This document shows positions 33,546 through 41,511 of a stretch of 64,000 nucleotides of DNA, piece after piece. Origin of the DNA: Alphaproteobacteria bacterium (GTDB lineage: Bacteria; Pseudomonadota; Alphaproteobacteria; Micavibrionales; UBA2020); NCBI GenBank assembly GCA_016124645.1, contig WGNE01000010.1, forward strand, positions 55,878-119,877. Reading direction: 5' to 3'. The notes under the pieces are model-generated. The model was given only the letters and a program-made list of their open reading frames with translations, did no database searches and had not been told where the DNA came from. Position 1 is the first letter of the stretch. Each line of letters opens with the position of its first letter. The translations under genes were made by a program, and so were the position numbers.

Positions 33546-33857
33546 ATGAACGAAGAGGCACAGATGATTCCCACCCGCGAACAAAAGTTCGTGAACGATT
33601 TCAAGGCGCTGTTCAACATTGTACGCGAGCGCGACGATGCGCCCGTCTCCTCCGTCTTCGGGCGGAACATGCAATGGGACGGCATTGTGGCCACCGAATG
33701 CCGCAACGATATCCAGCTTCTGGAAGCGGACGGCATCAGCGCGCTTTTCGACGCGCGCGCGGGCCGGCTGCAATTCACCGAGGGCACGCCGAACGAGCTC
33801 AAGGCCGTGTTGACCCGTCAGTCCCGCAAGCCCGCCCCGGCCATGCAAGGCAAATAA
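33546..33857 (+). CDS. Small hypothetical protein
   Basis: 103 residues (or 97 from the second Met, 33564). Not recognised. It looks like one small globular domain: a helix (REQKFVNDFKALFNIVRER), a segment with two hydrophobic strands (NDIQLLEADGISALFDARA) and a basic tail. There is no export signal. It has an AT-rich upstream region, lies next to the tRNA, and converges on corA. Confidence 0.6.
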   Translation: MNEEAQMIPTREQKFVNDFKALFNIVRERDDAPVSSVFGRNMQWDGIVATECRNDIQLLEADGISALFDARAGRLQFTEGTPNELKAVLTRQSRKPAPAMQGK

Positions 33858-33893
33858 ACAACAACAGTTCGGGATTTTCTTGAGGTACGGGCG

Positions 33894-33909
33894 GCCCGCC
33901 TGCGCGGGC
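33894..33909. terminator. Hairpin between convergent genes
   Basis: GCCCGC-CTGC-GCGGGC, a 6-bp GC stem with a tetraloop, lies between the small hypothetical gene and corA, which face each other. It has no T-run and may be a weak bidirectional terminator or a dispersed palindrome. Confidence 0.35.
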
Positions 33910-33916
33910 TGATCCC

Positions 33917-35059
33917 TTACGTCTGCCCGTCGCCCAGCCAGCCCTTGCGCCGGAACCAGATGAGCAAGGCGAAGGCGATGACGAACATGGCCGCCAGCGC
34001 GGCCGGGTAGCCGTAGCGCAAGTGCAGTTCCGGCATATCCTCGAAGTTCATGCCGTAGATGCCGGAAATGAAGGTCAGCGGAATGAAGATGGTGGCGATG
34101 ATGGTCAGCACCTTCATGACCTCGTTCATCTTGTTGCTGACGCTGGAAAGCTGGATATCGATGAGGCCGGAGGCGATTTCGCGGTAGGTCTCGATCATGT
34201 CGATGAGCTGGATGGTGTGGTCGTAGCAGTCGCGGAAGAACAGCTTCGTTTCATGGCCGATGAAGGGCGATTCATCGCGGATGACGGCGTTCAACATTTC
34301 GCGCTGTGGCCAGACCGCGCGGCGCGCCGTCAACAGGTCGCGCTTGAGGTCGTGGATATAGGCGATATGGCCGAACTCCGGCTTTTGCACCACGTTCTGC
34401 TCGAGGTCTTCCACCTTTTCGCCATAGACTTCCATGAGCGGGAAGAAGGAGTCCACCGCCGCGTCGATGAGCGCATAGGCCAGGTAATCCGCGCCGTTCG
34501 CGCGCAGCCTTCCGCCTTCGGCCTGCAGCCGCTTGCGCACCGGGTCGAAAACGTCGCCGGGGCGTTCCTGAAACGTGAGCACGAAATCCTTGCCGAGGCA
34601 GATCGCCACCTGCTCGGTTTCCAGCTGGCCCGTGTGGGTGGCCCAGGGGGTGTCGGTGTTCGGCGTGGCCTCCCCCGTCCCCTCGTCCGGCGGCGGGTTG
34701 ACGGGCATGCGGGTGACGATGAAAAGGTATTCGGGGTACGCTTCCAGCTTGGGCCGCTGGTGGGTGTTGACGATGTCCTCCATCGCCAGCGGGTGCAGGT
34801 TGAATTTCCTGCCGATGGACTGGATGAGCTCCGCATCGCGCAGGCCCGTCACGTTGATCCAGAGCACACGGTGCGCGCCGGCGCGCGCGGGCATTTCCTC
34901 GATGGTGTTTATTTTGTTCTGGTGCAGCGCGTCCGGCCCGTAGGCGATGACCTCTATGCTCGACTGCTGCGCGTCGGGATCGGCCGTGATGGTGCCGGGG
35001 GCCGCGCCAGGCGGTGAGCGGTGGTGTTTTTTGCGCTTATGCTTTTTGAATTGCTTCAT
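33917..35059 (-). CDS. corA: CorA-family magnesium/cobalt transporter
   Basis: 380 residues. A long cytoplasmic domain is followed by two C-terminal membrane helices bracketing the YGMNF signature (TFISGIYGMNFEDMPEL). A basic His/Lys-rich N-terminus (KQFKKHKRKKHHR) and a variable insert near residue 130 are noted. CorA pentamers carry Mg2+, Co2+ or Ni2+; ZntB relatives carry Zn2+. Its start is 6 bp from the ispB stop on the same strand, so they may be co-transcribed. Confidence 0.93.
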   Translation of the reverse strand: MKQFKKHKRKKHHRSPPGAAPGTITADPDAQQSSIEVIAYGPDALHQNKINTIEEMPARAGAHRVLWINVTGLRDAELIQSIGRKFNLHPLAMEDIVNTHQRPKLEAYPEYLFIVTRMPVNPPPDEGTGEATPNTDTPWATHTGQLETEQVAICLGKDFVLTFQERPGDVFDPVRKRLQAEGGRLRANGADYLAYALIDAAVDSFFPLMEVYGEKVEDLEQNVVQKPEFGHIAYIHDLKRDLLTARRAVWPQREMLNAVIRDESPFIGHETKLFFRDCYDHTIQLIDMIETYREIASGLIDIQLSSVSNKMNEVMKVLTIIATIFIPLTFISGIYGMNFEDMPELHLRYGYPAALAAMFVIAFALLIWFRRKGWLGDGQT

Positions 35060-35065
35060 GAGTCT

Positions 35066-36103
35066 TTAGTATTGCCGTTCCACCGCGAAGACGATGAGGT
35101 CTTCGAGATCCTTGCGGAGGGCGTTCTGCGGCAGGTCTTTCAACAGCTGGATGCCTTTTTTGGCGTAGCCCCGCGCCTGCTCCAGCGACCGGCCGATGGC
35201 ATTGTGACGCTCGAAAAGGCGCACGGCCTGCGCGAGGTCGCCGTCTTTTTGTTCGAGCGCGCCCATGCAGCGCTCCCAGAAGGCCTTTTCCTCGGGCGTG
35301 GCGTTTTTCAGCGCCTTGATGACGGGCAGCGTCATCTTGCCTTCCTTGAAATCGTCGCCCAGCGATTTGCCCAGCAGCTCTTCGGAGGCGGCGTAATCCA
35401 GCACGTCGTCCGAGATCTGGAAGGCGAGGCCGAGGTAGGCGCCGTATTCGCGCATCGCGCGGCATTCGGCGGGGTCGCGCCCGGCCACCACCGCGCCCAC
35501 TTCGCAGGCGGCGGCGAAAAGCTCCGCCGTCTTGGCGGAGATGACGTCGAGGTATTGCTCTTCCGTCGTCTCGATGTTGTTGGCGGTGGAAAGCTGCAGA
35601 ACCTCCCCTTCCGCGATGACGGCGGCGGCGTTGGAAAGGATGCGCAGCACGTCGAGCGAGCCGTCCTCCACCATCAGCTGGAACGAACGGCTGAAAAGGA
35701 AATCGCCCACCAGCACCGCGGCCTCGTTGCCGAAGAGCGCGTTGGCCGAGGCCTTGCCCCGGCGCTGGTCGCTTTCGTCCACCACGTCGTCGTGCAGCAG
35801 GGTGGCGGTATGGATGAACTCGACGCAGGCGGCGAGCTTGTGCTGCCTGCCGCCGTCGTAGCCGAAGAGCGCGGCGGAAGCCAGCGTCATGACCGGGCGG
35901 ATGCGCTTGCCCCCGGCGGCGATGAGGTGGCCGGCCAGCTGCGGGATGAGCGGAATGTCGGACTGCATGCGGTCGAGGATGATGGCGTTGACCGAGGCAA
36001 GGTCGCCTTTCAGCGCCTGGGAGAGCCTTTCCAGCGGGCTGGTCTGGGCCGCGCGCGGCGGCGGGGCGGCTTTTGTGCCGGAAACGGTCTGGAGCTGTTT
36101 CAT
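35066..36103 (-). CDS. ispB: Long-chain polyprenyl diphosphate synthase
   Basis: 345 residues of a trans-isoprenyl synthase. The first aspartate-rich motif is LLHDDVVDESDQRRG and the second is FQISDDVLDY. GGKRIRPVMTLASA carries the usual substrate-binding Lys/Arg. Such enzymes make the octa- to decaprenyl side chain of ubiquinone; chain length cannot be set from sequence. It is divergent from the DUF2007/trmN6 pair, an order common in Alphaproteobacteria. Confidence 0.93.
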   Translation of the reverse strand: MKQLQTVSGTKAAPPPRAAQTSPLERLSQALKGDLASVNAIILDRMQSDIPLIPQLAGHLIAAGGKRIRPVMTLASAALFGYDGGRQHKLAACVEFIHTATLLHDDVVDESDQRRGKASANALFGNEAAVLVGDFLFSRSFQLMVEDGSLDVLRILSNAAAVIAEGEVLQLSTANNIETTEEQYLDVISAKTAELFAAACEVGAVVAGRDPAECRAMREYGAYLGLAFQISDDVLDYAASEELLGKSLGDDFKEGKMTLPVIKALKNATPEEKAFWERCMGALEQKDGDLAQAVRLFERHNAIGRSLEQARGYAKKGIQLLKDLPQNALRKDLEDLIVFAVERQY

Positions 36104-36189
36104 GCCGGATCATCTTTATTGTTTGCGAACAACTGAGCATATTGATATAGCAAAACGGCGTAACAAAAAAGCCATATAAAGGCCACGAT

Positions 36190-36417
36190 ATGCAGGAAGT
36201 TTTCAGAACGCAGGATATCCTCGAGGTCGCGTGGCTCAAGCATGTGCTGAACGAGGCCGATATCCCCTACCACATCTTCGGCGAGCATATGAACGCCATG
36301 GGCGCGGGCATGTTCGGCATGGATGCCGCCTGCTGCCGCTTCATGGTGGAAGAGGACGATTATGACGAGGCCTGCGCCCTGCTGCGCGAAGGCGGGCTGG
36401 ACCCCTATGAGCCGTGA
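36190..36417 (+). CDS. DUF2007-domain protein
   Basis: 75 residues matching the small DUF2007 domain, thought to act as a regulatory or signal-transducing module: MQEVFRTQDILEVAWLKHVLNEADIPYHI, then CRFMVEEDDYDEACALL. The fold resembles PII/ACT-like small domains and the exact function is unknown. Its last 11 bp overlap the trmN6 start, which indicates translational coupling. Confidence 0.85.
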   Translation: MQEVFRTQDILEVAWLKHVLNEADIPYHIFGEHMNAMGAGMFGMDAACCRFMVEEDDYDEACALLREGGLDPYEP

Positions 36418-37180
36418 AGCGCAAGACGAAATGGAAGTTATCGAAACCACCCTGCTGGACGGGCGGGTCAGCCTGCTGCAGCCCAAGGAAGGCTTCCATG
36501 CCTCGCTCGATACGGTCCTGCTGGCCGCCGCGGTGACAGTCAAGCCGCAGGGGCAGCTGCTGGACGTGGGCTGCGGCGTGGGGTCGGCAGGCTTGTGCGC
36601 TACTTTAAGAAATAAAAATATCTATTTGACTGGAATAGATATTCAACAGGAGCTCATTGACCTTGCCATGCAAAACGCCGCGATGAACAAGATGAGCGAG
36701 CGGGCGCGGTTTTTTCAGGGCGACCTGATGAAGGAAAAGATCATCGAAGACAATGCCTTCGACGCTGTCATGATGAACCCGCCTTATCAGGAGGCGGGAA
36801 CCCATACCCCCTCGCCGCGCAAGATAAAGGCCTTTTCGCATGGCGAGGACGCCTCGGGCACCAGACTGCAGGACTGGGTGAAATACGCCCACCGCAAGCT
36901 GAAACAGGGCGGCGGGCTGACCATGATCCACCGCGCGGACCGTCTGGACGATGTGATTGCCGCCCTCACCGCCCGGCGCTGGTTCGGCAGCCTCGCGATC
37001 TGTCCCCTCTGGCCCCGCGCCGGAGAAAACGCCAAGCGCGCGATTGTTACGGCGAGAAAAGAGAGATATAAACCAATTGCTTTGCTTAATGGCTTAATAA
37101 TTCACAAGAAAAACGGTGATTATACGACTGAAGCAAATAAAATTTTGCGCGGCGGAGGAAGCCTCGACGCCGCGCAATAA
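36407..37180 (+). CDS. trmN6: tRNA1(Val) N6-adenine methyltransferase-type enzyme
   Basis: 257 residues from ATG 36407 (a later Met at 36431 is possible). The SAM-binding motif is LLDVGCGVGSAGLCATL. FDAVMMNPPYQEAGTHTPSP carries the NPPY catalytic motif of N6-adenine and N5-glutamine methyltransferases. The DGRVSLLQPKEGFHASLDTVLLAA start is characteristic of TrmN6/YfiC. Two short stretches (about 36598-36660 and 37035-37145) use AT-rich codons unlike the rest. Confidence 0.88.
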   Translation: MSREAQDEMEVIETTLLDGRVSLLQPKEGFHASLDTVLLAAAVTVKPQGQLLDVGCGVGSAGLCATLRNKNIYLTGIDIQQELIDLAMQNAAMNKMSERARFFQGDLMKEKIIEDNAFDAVMMNPPYQEAGTHTPSPRKIKAFSHGEDASGTRLQDWVKYAHRKLKQGGGLTMIHRADRLDDVIAALTARRWFGSLAICPLWPRAGENAKRAIVTARKERYKPIALLNGLIIHKKNGDYTTEANKILRGGGSLDAAQ

Positions 37181-37208
37181 CTCCGATACTTTACTTTAAA
37201 GATCCCCC

Positions 37209-37559
37209 TTAAAGTAATGCAGGCTTTGAATTGTTGTTCATCGTAACGCTCTGCTTGCGTTCCGGCCCTTTGTTCGCCAGATCCTCGGCCAGTTCGAAGG
37301 CGCCGATGATCATGCTTTCGGCCACCAGCGTGCGGAACAGGTCGCCGCGCGTATTGCCGACGACTTCGCCCCTGTTGCCCGTGACGTCCAGAATGGAACT
37401 GCCGACGCGCATTCTCGGGCCGGAGAGGTCTTCGATCAGCGCGAGGGTCGCGCCCGCCAGCATCAGCCCCTCGACCGTGCGCATCAGCTTGGAGCCGTCG
37501 CGCCCCGCGACCTCGGCCTTGTCCCCGACGGTTTGATCTACTGGTTTGCCTACATCCAT
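37209..37559 (-). CDS. Small hypothetical protein
   Basis: 116 residues, not recognised. It contains two hydrophobic helical stretches (TVEGLMLAGATLALIEDL and TLVAESMIIGAFELAEDLA), either amphipathic or weakly membrane-associated, and a Gly/Val-rich segment between them. An AGGAACACAGGG region precedes the ATG. It is 25 bp downstream of the 91-residue orphan on the same strand and both are probably transcribed from the promoter at 37909. Confidence 0.6.
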   Translation of the reverse strand: MDVGKPVDQTVGDKAEVAGRDGSKLMRTVEGLMLAGATLALIEDLSGPRMRVGSSILDVTGNRGEVVGNTRGDLFRTLVAESMIIGAFELAEDLANKGPERKQSVTMNNNSKPALL

Positions 37560-37584
37560 CCCCTGTGTTCCTTTGTTCTTTTTA

Positions 37585-37860
37585 TTACGATGCCGCCTGA
37601 TAAGCGATATTTGTCAAATGCTTGGGCGGGTTATCCGAATCCATCACTTCAACGAGACCGATCTCGTTCTGCTCCCTTAGCCGGGTGCAGATATAGGGGC
37701 TCAGCCCCTCTTCGGCGTAGATGGTGTCCTCGTCGCTCATCAGCTCTATCTGGCTCTCGCCGATCTTGAACATGATGGGCACGTTTTTCGGCAGTTCGCC
37801 GTTGATGATCATCACCACGTTACCGGTCGAGCCGAAAACAATCACGCTTTCCGAAATCAT
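37585..37860 (-). CDS. Small hypothetical protein
   Basis: 91 residues, not recognised. Strand-rich start (SVIVFGSTGNVVMIINGEL), then PIMFKIGESQIELMSDEDTIYAEEG and a helix. No signal peptide or membrane segment. It is the first gene of a two-gene unit with the 116-residue protein. Confidence 0.6.
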   Translation of the reverse strand: MISESVIVFGSTGNVVMIINGELPKNVPIMFKIGESQIELMSDEDTIYAEEGLSPYICTRLREQNEIGLVEVMDSDNPPKHLTNIAYQAAS

Positions 37861-37908
37861 TCAAATATCCTCTTCAAATCCCACACAGCACACGTCAAAG
37901 CTCACCTG

Positions 37909-37937
37909 ACTAAAATTATATCAACATCATATGTCAA
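37909..37937 (-). promoter_or_regulatory. Promoter of the two-orphan unit
   Basis: On the minus strand a perfect TTGACA (37932-37937) is followed after 17 bp by TTTAGT (37909-37914), about 49 bp before the start codon of the 91-residue gene. Spacing and the -35 box support a housekeeping promoter. Confidence 0.5.
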
Positions 37938-37944
37938 AACGGTT

Positions 37945-37968
37945 AACACAGCGTTAAAACGCCGTGTT
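37945..37968. terminator. Hairpin after the chagasin-like gene
   Basis: An imperfect inverted repeat (AACACAGCGT/ACGCCGTGTT with one mismatch or wobble) lies 30 bp past the stop of the chagasin-like gene. On the plus strand it is followed by TTATTT, but the gene lies on the minus strand, so termination there is uncertain. Confidence 0.35.
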
Positions 37969-37998
37969 TTATTTAAGATGCTGAATATAAAGGGTATC

Positions 37999-38325
37999 TT
38001 ATCCGGCTTTGACAGTGAAGGTCAGGCTTTTGGCCGGCGGCGTGCCCTTCTCCCACGGGCGGCGGTATTCGGCTTTCAGCTCGATGACGCCGTCGGACTG
38101 GGCCTGCCAGATGGTGCGCTCGACGTTGCCGCCGCCGATGGGCATCTCCCCGTTCGGCCCCGGGCGGCTGACGGGCAGCGCGTCGCGGCGCACGGCTTCC
38201 GCCTGCCCCTTGGTCACCGAAACCTCCCACAGGTAGCCGGTGGAGGCGTTGCCGGACAGCTCCACGGCGAAGAAGTCGCCCTTGCGCACGGCGATGGTGT
38301 TGAACTGTTCGGTCAGGGTCTTCAT
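37999..38325 (-). CDS. Chagasin-family (I42) cysteine-protease inhibitor
   Basis: 108 residues. The I42 hallmarks are present in order: VELSGNASTGYLWEV (BC loop with the NxTGYxW pattern), a Gly-rich DE loop (PIGGGNVERTIWQA) and the FG-loop segment LKAEYRRPWEKG. Chagasin-like proteins inhibit papain-type proteases. Bacterial copies are usually exported, but this one has no signal peptide (MKTLTEQFNTIAVRKGD). It may act on a cytoplasmic protease or use another export route. Confidence 0.82.
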   Translation of the reverse strand: MKTLTEQFNTIAVRKGDFFAVELSGNASTGYLWEVSVTKGQAEAVRRDALPVSRPGPNGEMPIGGGNVERTIWQAQSDGVIELKAEYRRPWEKGTPPAKSLTFTVKAG

Positions 38326-38455
38326 CTGCGGCTTTCCGGGTCGCGGGAAGTTTCAAAAAATTCGGGATTTGAACGAAAATAGACCAATACAGTAGCTTTG
38401 AAAACAGCAATTTTGCTGCTAGTCTGTTGCATTGCAAAAACATGGAATTATAGCA

Positions 38456-39379
38456 ATGGCCGACGCGAAAAAGGGACTTAGCTTCCAGAAACTCATCCTC
38501 ACGCTGCACGAGTTCTGGTCGGATCAGGGGTGCCTCATCCTGCAGCCCTACGATATGGAAGTCGGCGCGGGCACTTTCCACCCCGCCACCACCCTGCGCG
38601 CGCTGGGCAAGGAGCCTTGGAACGCGGCCTATGTGCAGCCCTCCCGCCGCCCGACCGACGGGCGCTATGGCGAGAACCCGAACCGGCTGCAGCATTACTA
38701 CCAGTACCAGGTCATCATGAAGCCCTCGCCGGAGAATATCCAGCAGCTCTACCTCGACAGCCTGAAGAAGATCGGGCTGGATTCAAAATACCACGACATC
38801 CGCTTCGTCGAGGACGACTGGGAAAGCCCGACGCTGGGCGCCTGGGGTCTTGGCTGGGAAGTCTGGTGCGACGGGATGGAAGTGACGCAGTTCACCTATT
38901 TCCAGCAGGTCGGCGGCATCGAATGCAACCCCGTCTCGGCCGAGATCACCTACGGGCTCGAACGCCTCGCCATGTACATTCAGGACGTGGACAACGTCTA
39001 TGACCTCGACTTCAACGGCAAGGGCGTGAGCTACGGCGAGGTTTTCCTGCGCGCTGAGCAGGAATACACCGCCTATAACTTCGAGTTCGCGAATACCGAC
39101 GCGCTGCATCGCCATTTCGAGGACGCGGAGGCCGAATGCAAGGCCTTGCTGAACGCGACCTCCAGCCACGCCGCGCTGAAGGGCCGCAAGGGGCTCGCCC
39201 TGCCCGCCTACGACCAGTGCCTGAAGGCCAGCCACCTGTTCAACCTCATGGACGCGCGCGGCGTCATCAGCGTGGTGGAACGGCAGGCCTATATCGCAAG
39301 GGTGCGCGCGCTGGCCAAGGGCTGCTGCGAGGCATGGGCCGGCATCGATGGCGAAGAACAAAAGAAAGAGGCTGCATAA
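38456..39379 (+). CDS. glyQ: Glycyl-tRNA synthetase alpha subunit
   Basis: 307 residues from ATG 38456 ([15 protein letters not shown]); the track start adds eight residues. This is the catalytic subunit of the alpha2-beta2 bacterial Gly[44 protein letters not shown] and [19 protein letters not shown] are class II core segments. glyS starts 1 bp after its stop. Length is normal. Confidence 0.96.
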   Translation: MADAKKGLSFQKLILTLHEFWSDQGCLILQPYDMEVGAGTFHPATTLRALGKEPWNAAYVQPSRRPTDGRYGENPNRLQHYYQYQVIMKPSPENIQQLYLDSLKKIGLDSKYHDIRFVEDDWESPTLGAWGLGWEVWCDGMEVTQFTYFQQVGGIECNPVSAEITYGLERLAMYIQDVDNVYDLDFNGKGVSYGEVFLRAEQEYTAYNFEFANTDALHRHFEDAEAECKALLNATSSHAALKGRKGLALPAYDQCLKASHLFNLMDARGVISVVERQAYIARVRALAKGCCEAWAGIDGEEQKKEAA

Positions 39380-39380
39380 G

Positions 39381-41507
39381 ATGGCCGAGTTTTTGCTTGA
39401 ACTGTTTTCCGAAGAAATCCCCGCCCGCATGCAGGCGAAAGCGGCGGAGGATTTGAAGAACCTCGTCACCAAGGGGCTTGCCGAAAAAGGCCTGAACTTC
39501 GATTCCGCCGTGGCCCATTCCACCCCGCGCCGCCTCGCCCTTTCTATCGACGGCCTGCCCGAGCAGCAGCCGGACCAGCAGATCGAGAAAAAAGGCCCGC
39601 GCGTGGACGCGCCCGAACAGGCAACGCAGGGCTTTTTGAAATCCATCGGCAAGACGGATTTCGATGACAGCTGCGTGAAGGAAGAAACGCCCAAGGGAAC
39701 GTTCTGGTTTTACCGGGAGACGGTGGCGGGAGTGAGTACCGCAGCCATTTTGACAGATATAATCAGCGATATTATAAGGCGTGATTTTAAGTGGCCTAAG
39801 TCCATGAAATGGGGAAGTTACGATGTCAACTGGGTGAGGCCTCTGCACTCCGTCTTGGCAATCTTTAATGGCAAGCCATTCGCTTCAATGTCTTTTGCAG
39901 ACCATTCAGGCAATCACGAAACCTTCGTGGTTGTTTGTAGGGATAAAACAAAAGGTCATCGGTTCCTTTCACCTGAAGAATTCACGGTTATCAACTTCGC
40001 CGACTACATGGACAAGCTAAAACAACACCATGTGCTGCTGGCCCGCGCCGAGCGCAAACAGATTATCTCCGCGCAGGCGCAAAAGCTGGCCGCGGGTGCG
40101 GGGCTCGCCGTCAAGGAAGACGACGCGCTGCTGGAGGAAATCGTCGGCCTCGTCGAATGGCCGGTGCCGCTGATGGGCGAATTCGAAAAAGAATATCTGG
40201 AAGTTCCACACGAGGTGCTTGTCTCCACCATGCGCGGCAACCAGAAATACATCGCCCTGCTGGATGGCGACGGCAAGCTGGCCAACAAGTTCATCCTCGT
40301 CGCGAATACCGAGACGGAGGACGGCGGCAAGGAAGTCATCGCGGGGAACGAAAAGGTGCTGCGCGCCCGCCTGTCGGACGCGAAATTCTACTGGGATCAG
40401 GACCGCCGCCACAAGCTGGAAAGCCGCCTGCCCGCGCTCGAGCAGATCACCTTCCACCAGAAGCTGGGCACCCTGCGCCAGCGCGTGGACCGGCTGAAAG
40501 TCCTCGCCCGCGAAATCGCCGAAATGCTGGGCACGGACGCCGCCGCCGCCGAACGCGCGGCCGAGCTTTGCAAGGCCGACCTCGTTTCCGGCGTCGTCTT
40601 CCAATTCCCCGAGGTACAGGGCATCATCGGCCGTTACTACGCGCTGCACGACAAGGAAAAGCCCGAGGTCGCGCAGGCGATAGAAGACCATTACAAGCCC
40701 GCGGGCGCGAACGACGACTGCCCCGGCGCCCCCGTCAGCATCGCCGTCGCGCTGGCCGACAAGGTGGACGCGCTGGTCGGCTTCTTCGGCATCGACGAAA
40801 AGCCCACGGGATCGAAAGACCCCTTCGCCCTGCGCCGCGCCGCGCTCGGCGTCATCCGCATCATCCTCGAAAACGGGCTGAAGCTTTCATTGAACAAGCT
40901 CTTCGCCGCGGGCTGGAACCTTTACAAGATGGAAGGGCTGAAAGACCTGCGCGCCGAAAAAGACGTCTGCGACGACCTGCTCGCCTTCTTCCGCGACCGC
41001 CTGAAGGTCGCGCTGAAGGACAAGGGCGTGCGTTTCGACATCGTGGACGCCGTCTTCGCCGCCAACGGGGAGAACGACGACGTGGCCCAGACGCAGGCGC
41101 TTGCCCTCGCCCTGCAGGAGTTCATCTCGACCGAGAACGGCGCGAACCTGCTGACCGCCTACAAGCGCGCGGCCAACATCATCCGCATCGAGGAGAAAAA
41201 GGACGGCAGGGAATACAGCGGCGACGAGAAGACCATCAACGAAGGCCTGCTGAAGGAACAGCAGGAAATCGACCTCGTCAAGGCGCTGGCCAATACCTCG
41301 AACGCGATGCAGGGACTGTTCGACAAGGAAGACTTCACCGGCTGCATGACGGAAATGTCGAAACTGCGTGGCCCGGTGGATGCCTTCTTCGACAAGATCC
41401 TCGTCAACGCCGATGACGCGGCCCTGCGCGAAAACCGCCTGCACCTGCTGGCGCGGCTGCGCGATACGATGAACCCCATTGCAGACTTCTCAAAAATAGA
41501 AGGATAA
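39381..41507 (+). CDS. glyS: Glycyl-tRNA synthetase beta subunit
   Basis: 708 residues from ATG 39381 (MAEFLLELFSEEIPARM); the track start at 39348 overlaps glyQ. Beta-subunit features include HSTPRRLAL, KSMKWG with WVRPL, GNEKVLRARLSDAKFYWDQD, and a C-terminal anticodon-binding domain. It is needed for tRNA binding by GlyRS. An internal block (about 39715-40030) has much lower GC and different codon choice from both sides, though the encoded residues are normal for the family. Confidence 0.95.
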   Translation: MAEFLLELFSEEIPARMQAKAAEDLKNLVTKGLAEKGLNFDSAVAHSTPRRLALSIDGLPEQQPDQQIEKKGPRVDAPEQATQGFLKSIGKTDFDDSCVKEETPKGTFWFYRETVAGVSTAAILTDIISDIIRRDFKWPKSMKWGSYDVNWVRPLHSVLAIFNGKPFASMSFADHSGNHETFVVVCRDKTKGHRFLSPEEFTVINFADYMDKLKQHHVLLARAERKQIISAQAQKLAAGAGLAVKEDDALLEEIVGLVEWPVPLMGEFEKEYLEVPHEVLVSTMRGNQKYIALLDGDGKLANKFILVANTETEDGGKEVIAGNEKVLRARLSDAKFYWDQDRRHKLESRLPALEQITFHQKLGTLRQRVDRLKVLAREIAEMLGTDAAAAERAAELCKADLVSGVVFQFPEVQGIIGRYYALHDKEKPEVAQAIEDHYKPAGANDDCPGAPVSIAVALADKVDALVGFFGIDEKPTGSKDPFALRRAALGVIRIILENGLKLSLNKLFAAGWNLYKMEGLKDLRAEKDVCDDLLAFFRDRLKVALKDKGVRFDIVDAVFAANGENDDVAQTQALALALQEFISTENGANLLTAYKRAANIIRIEEKKDGREYSGDEKTINEGLLKEQQEIDLVKALANTSNAMQGLFDKEDFTGCMTEMSKLRGPVDAFFDKILVNADDAALRENRLHLLARLRDTMNPIADFSKIEG

Positions 41508-41511
41508 AACA

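Noticed and set aside
38326-38455. Glycine riboswitch upstream of glyQ
   Set aside because: I could not find the conserved glycine-riboswitch core; only a weak TTGAAA/TAGTCT promoter-like pair is present.
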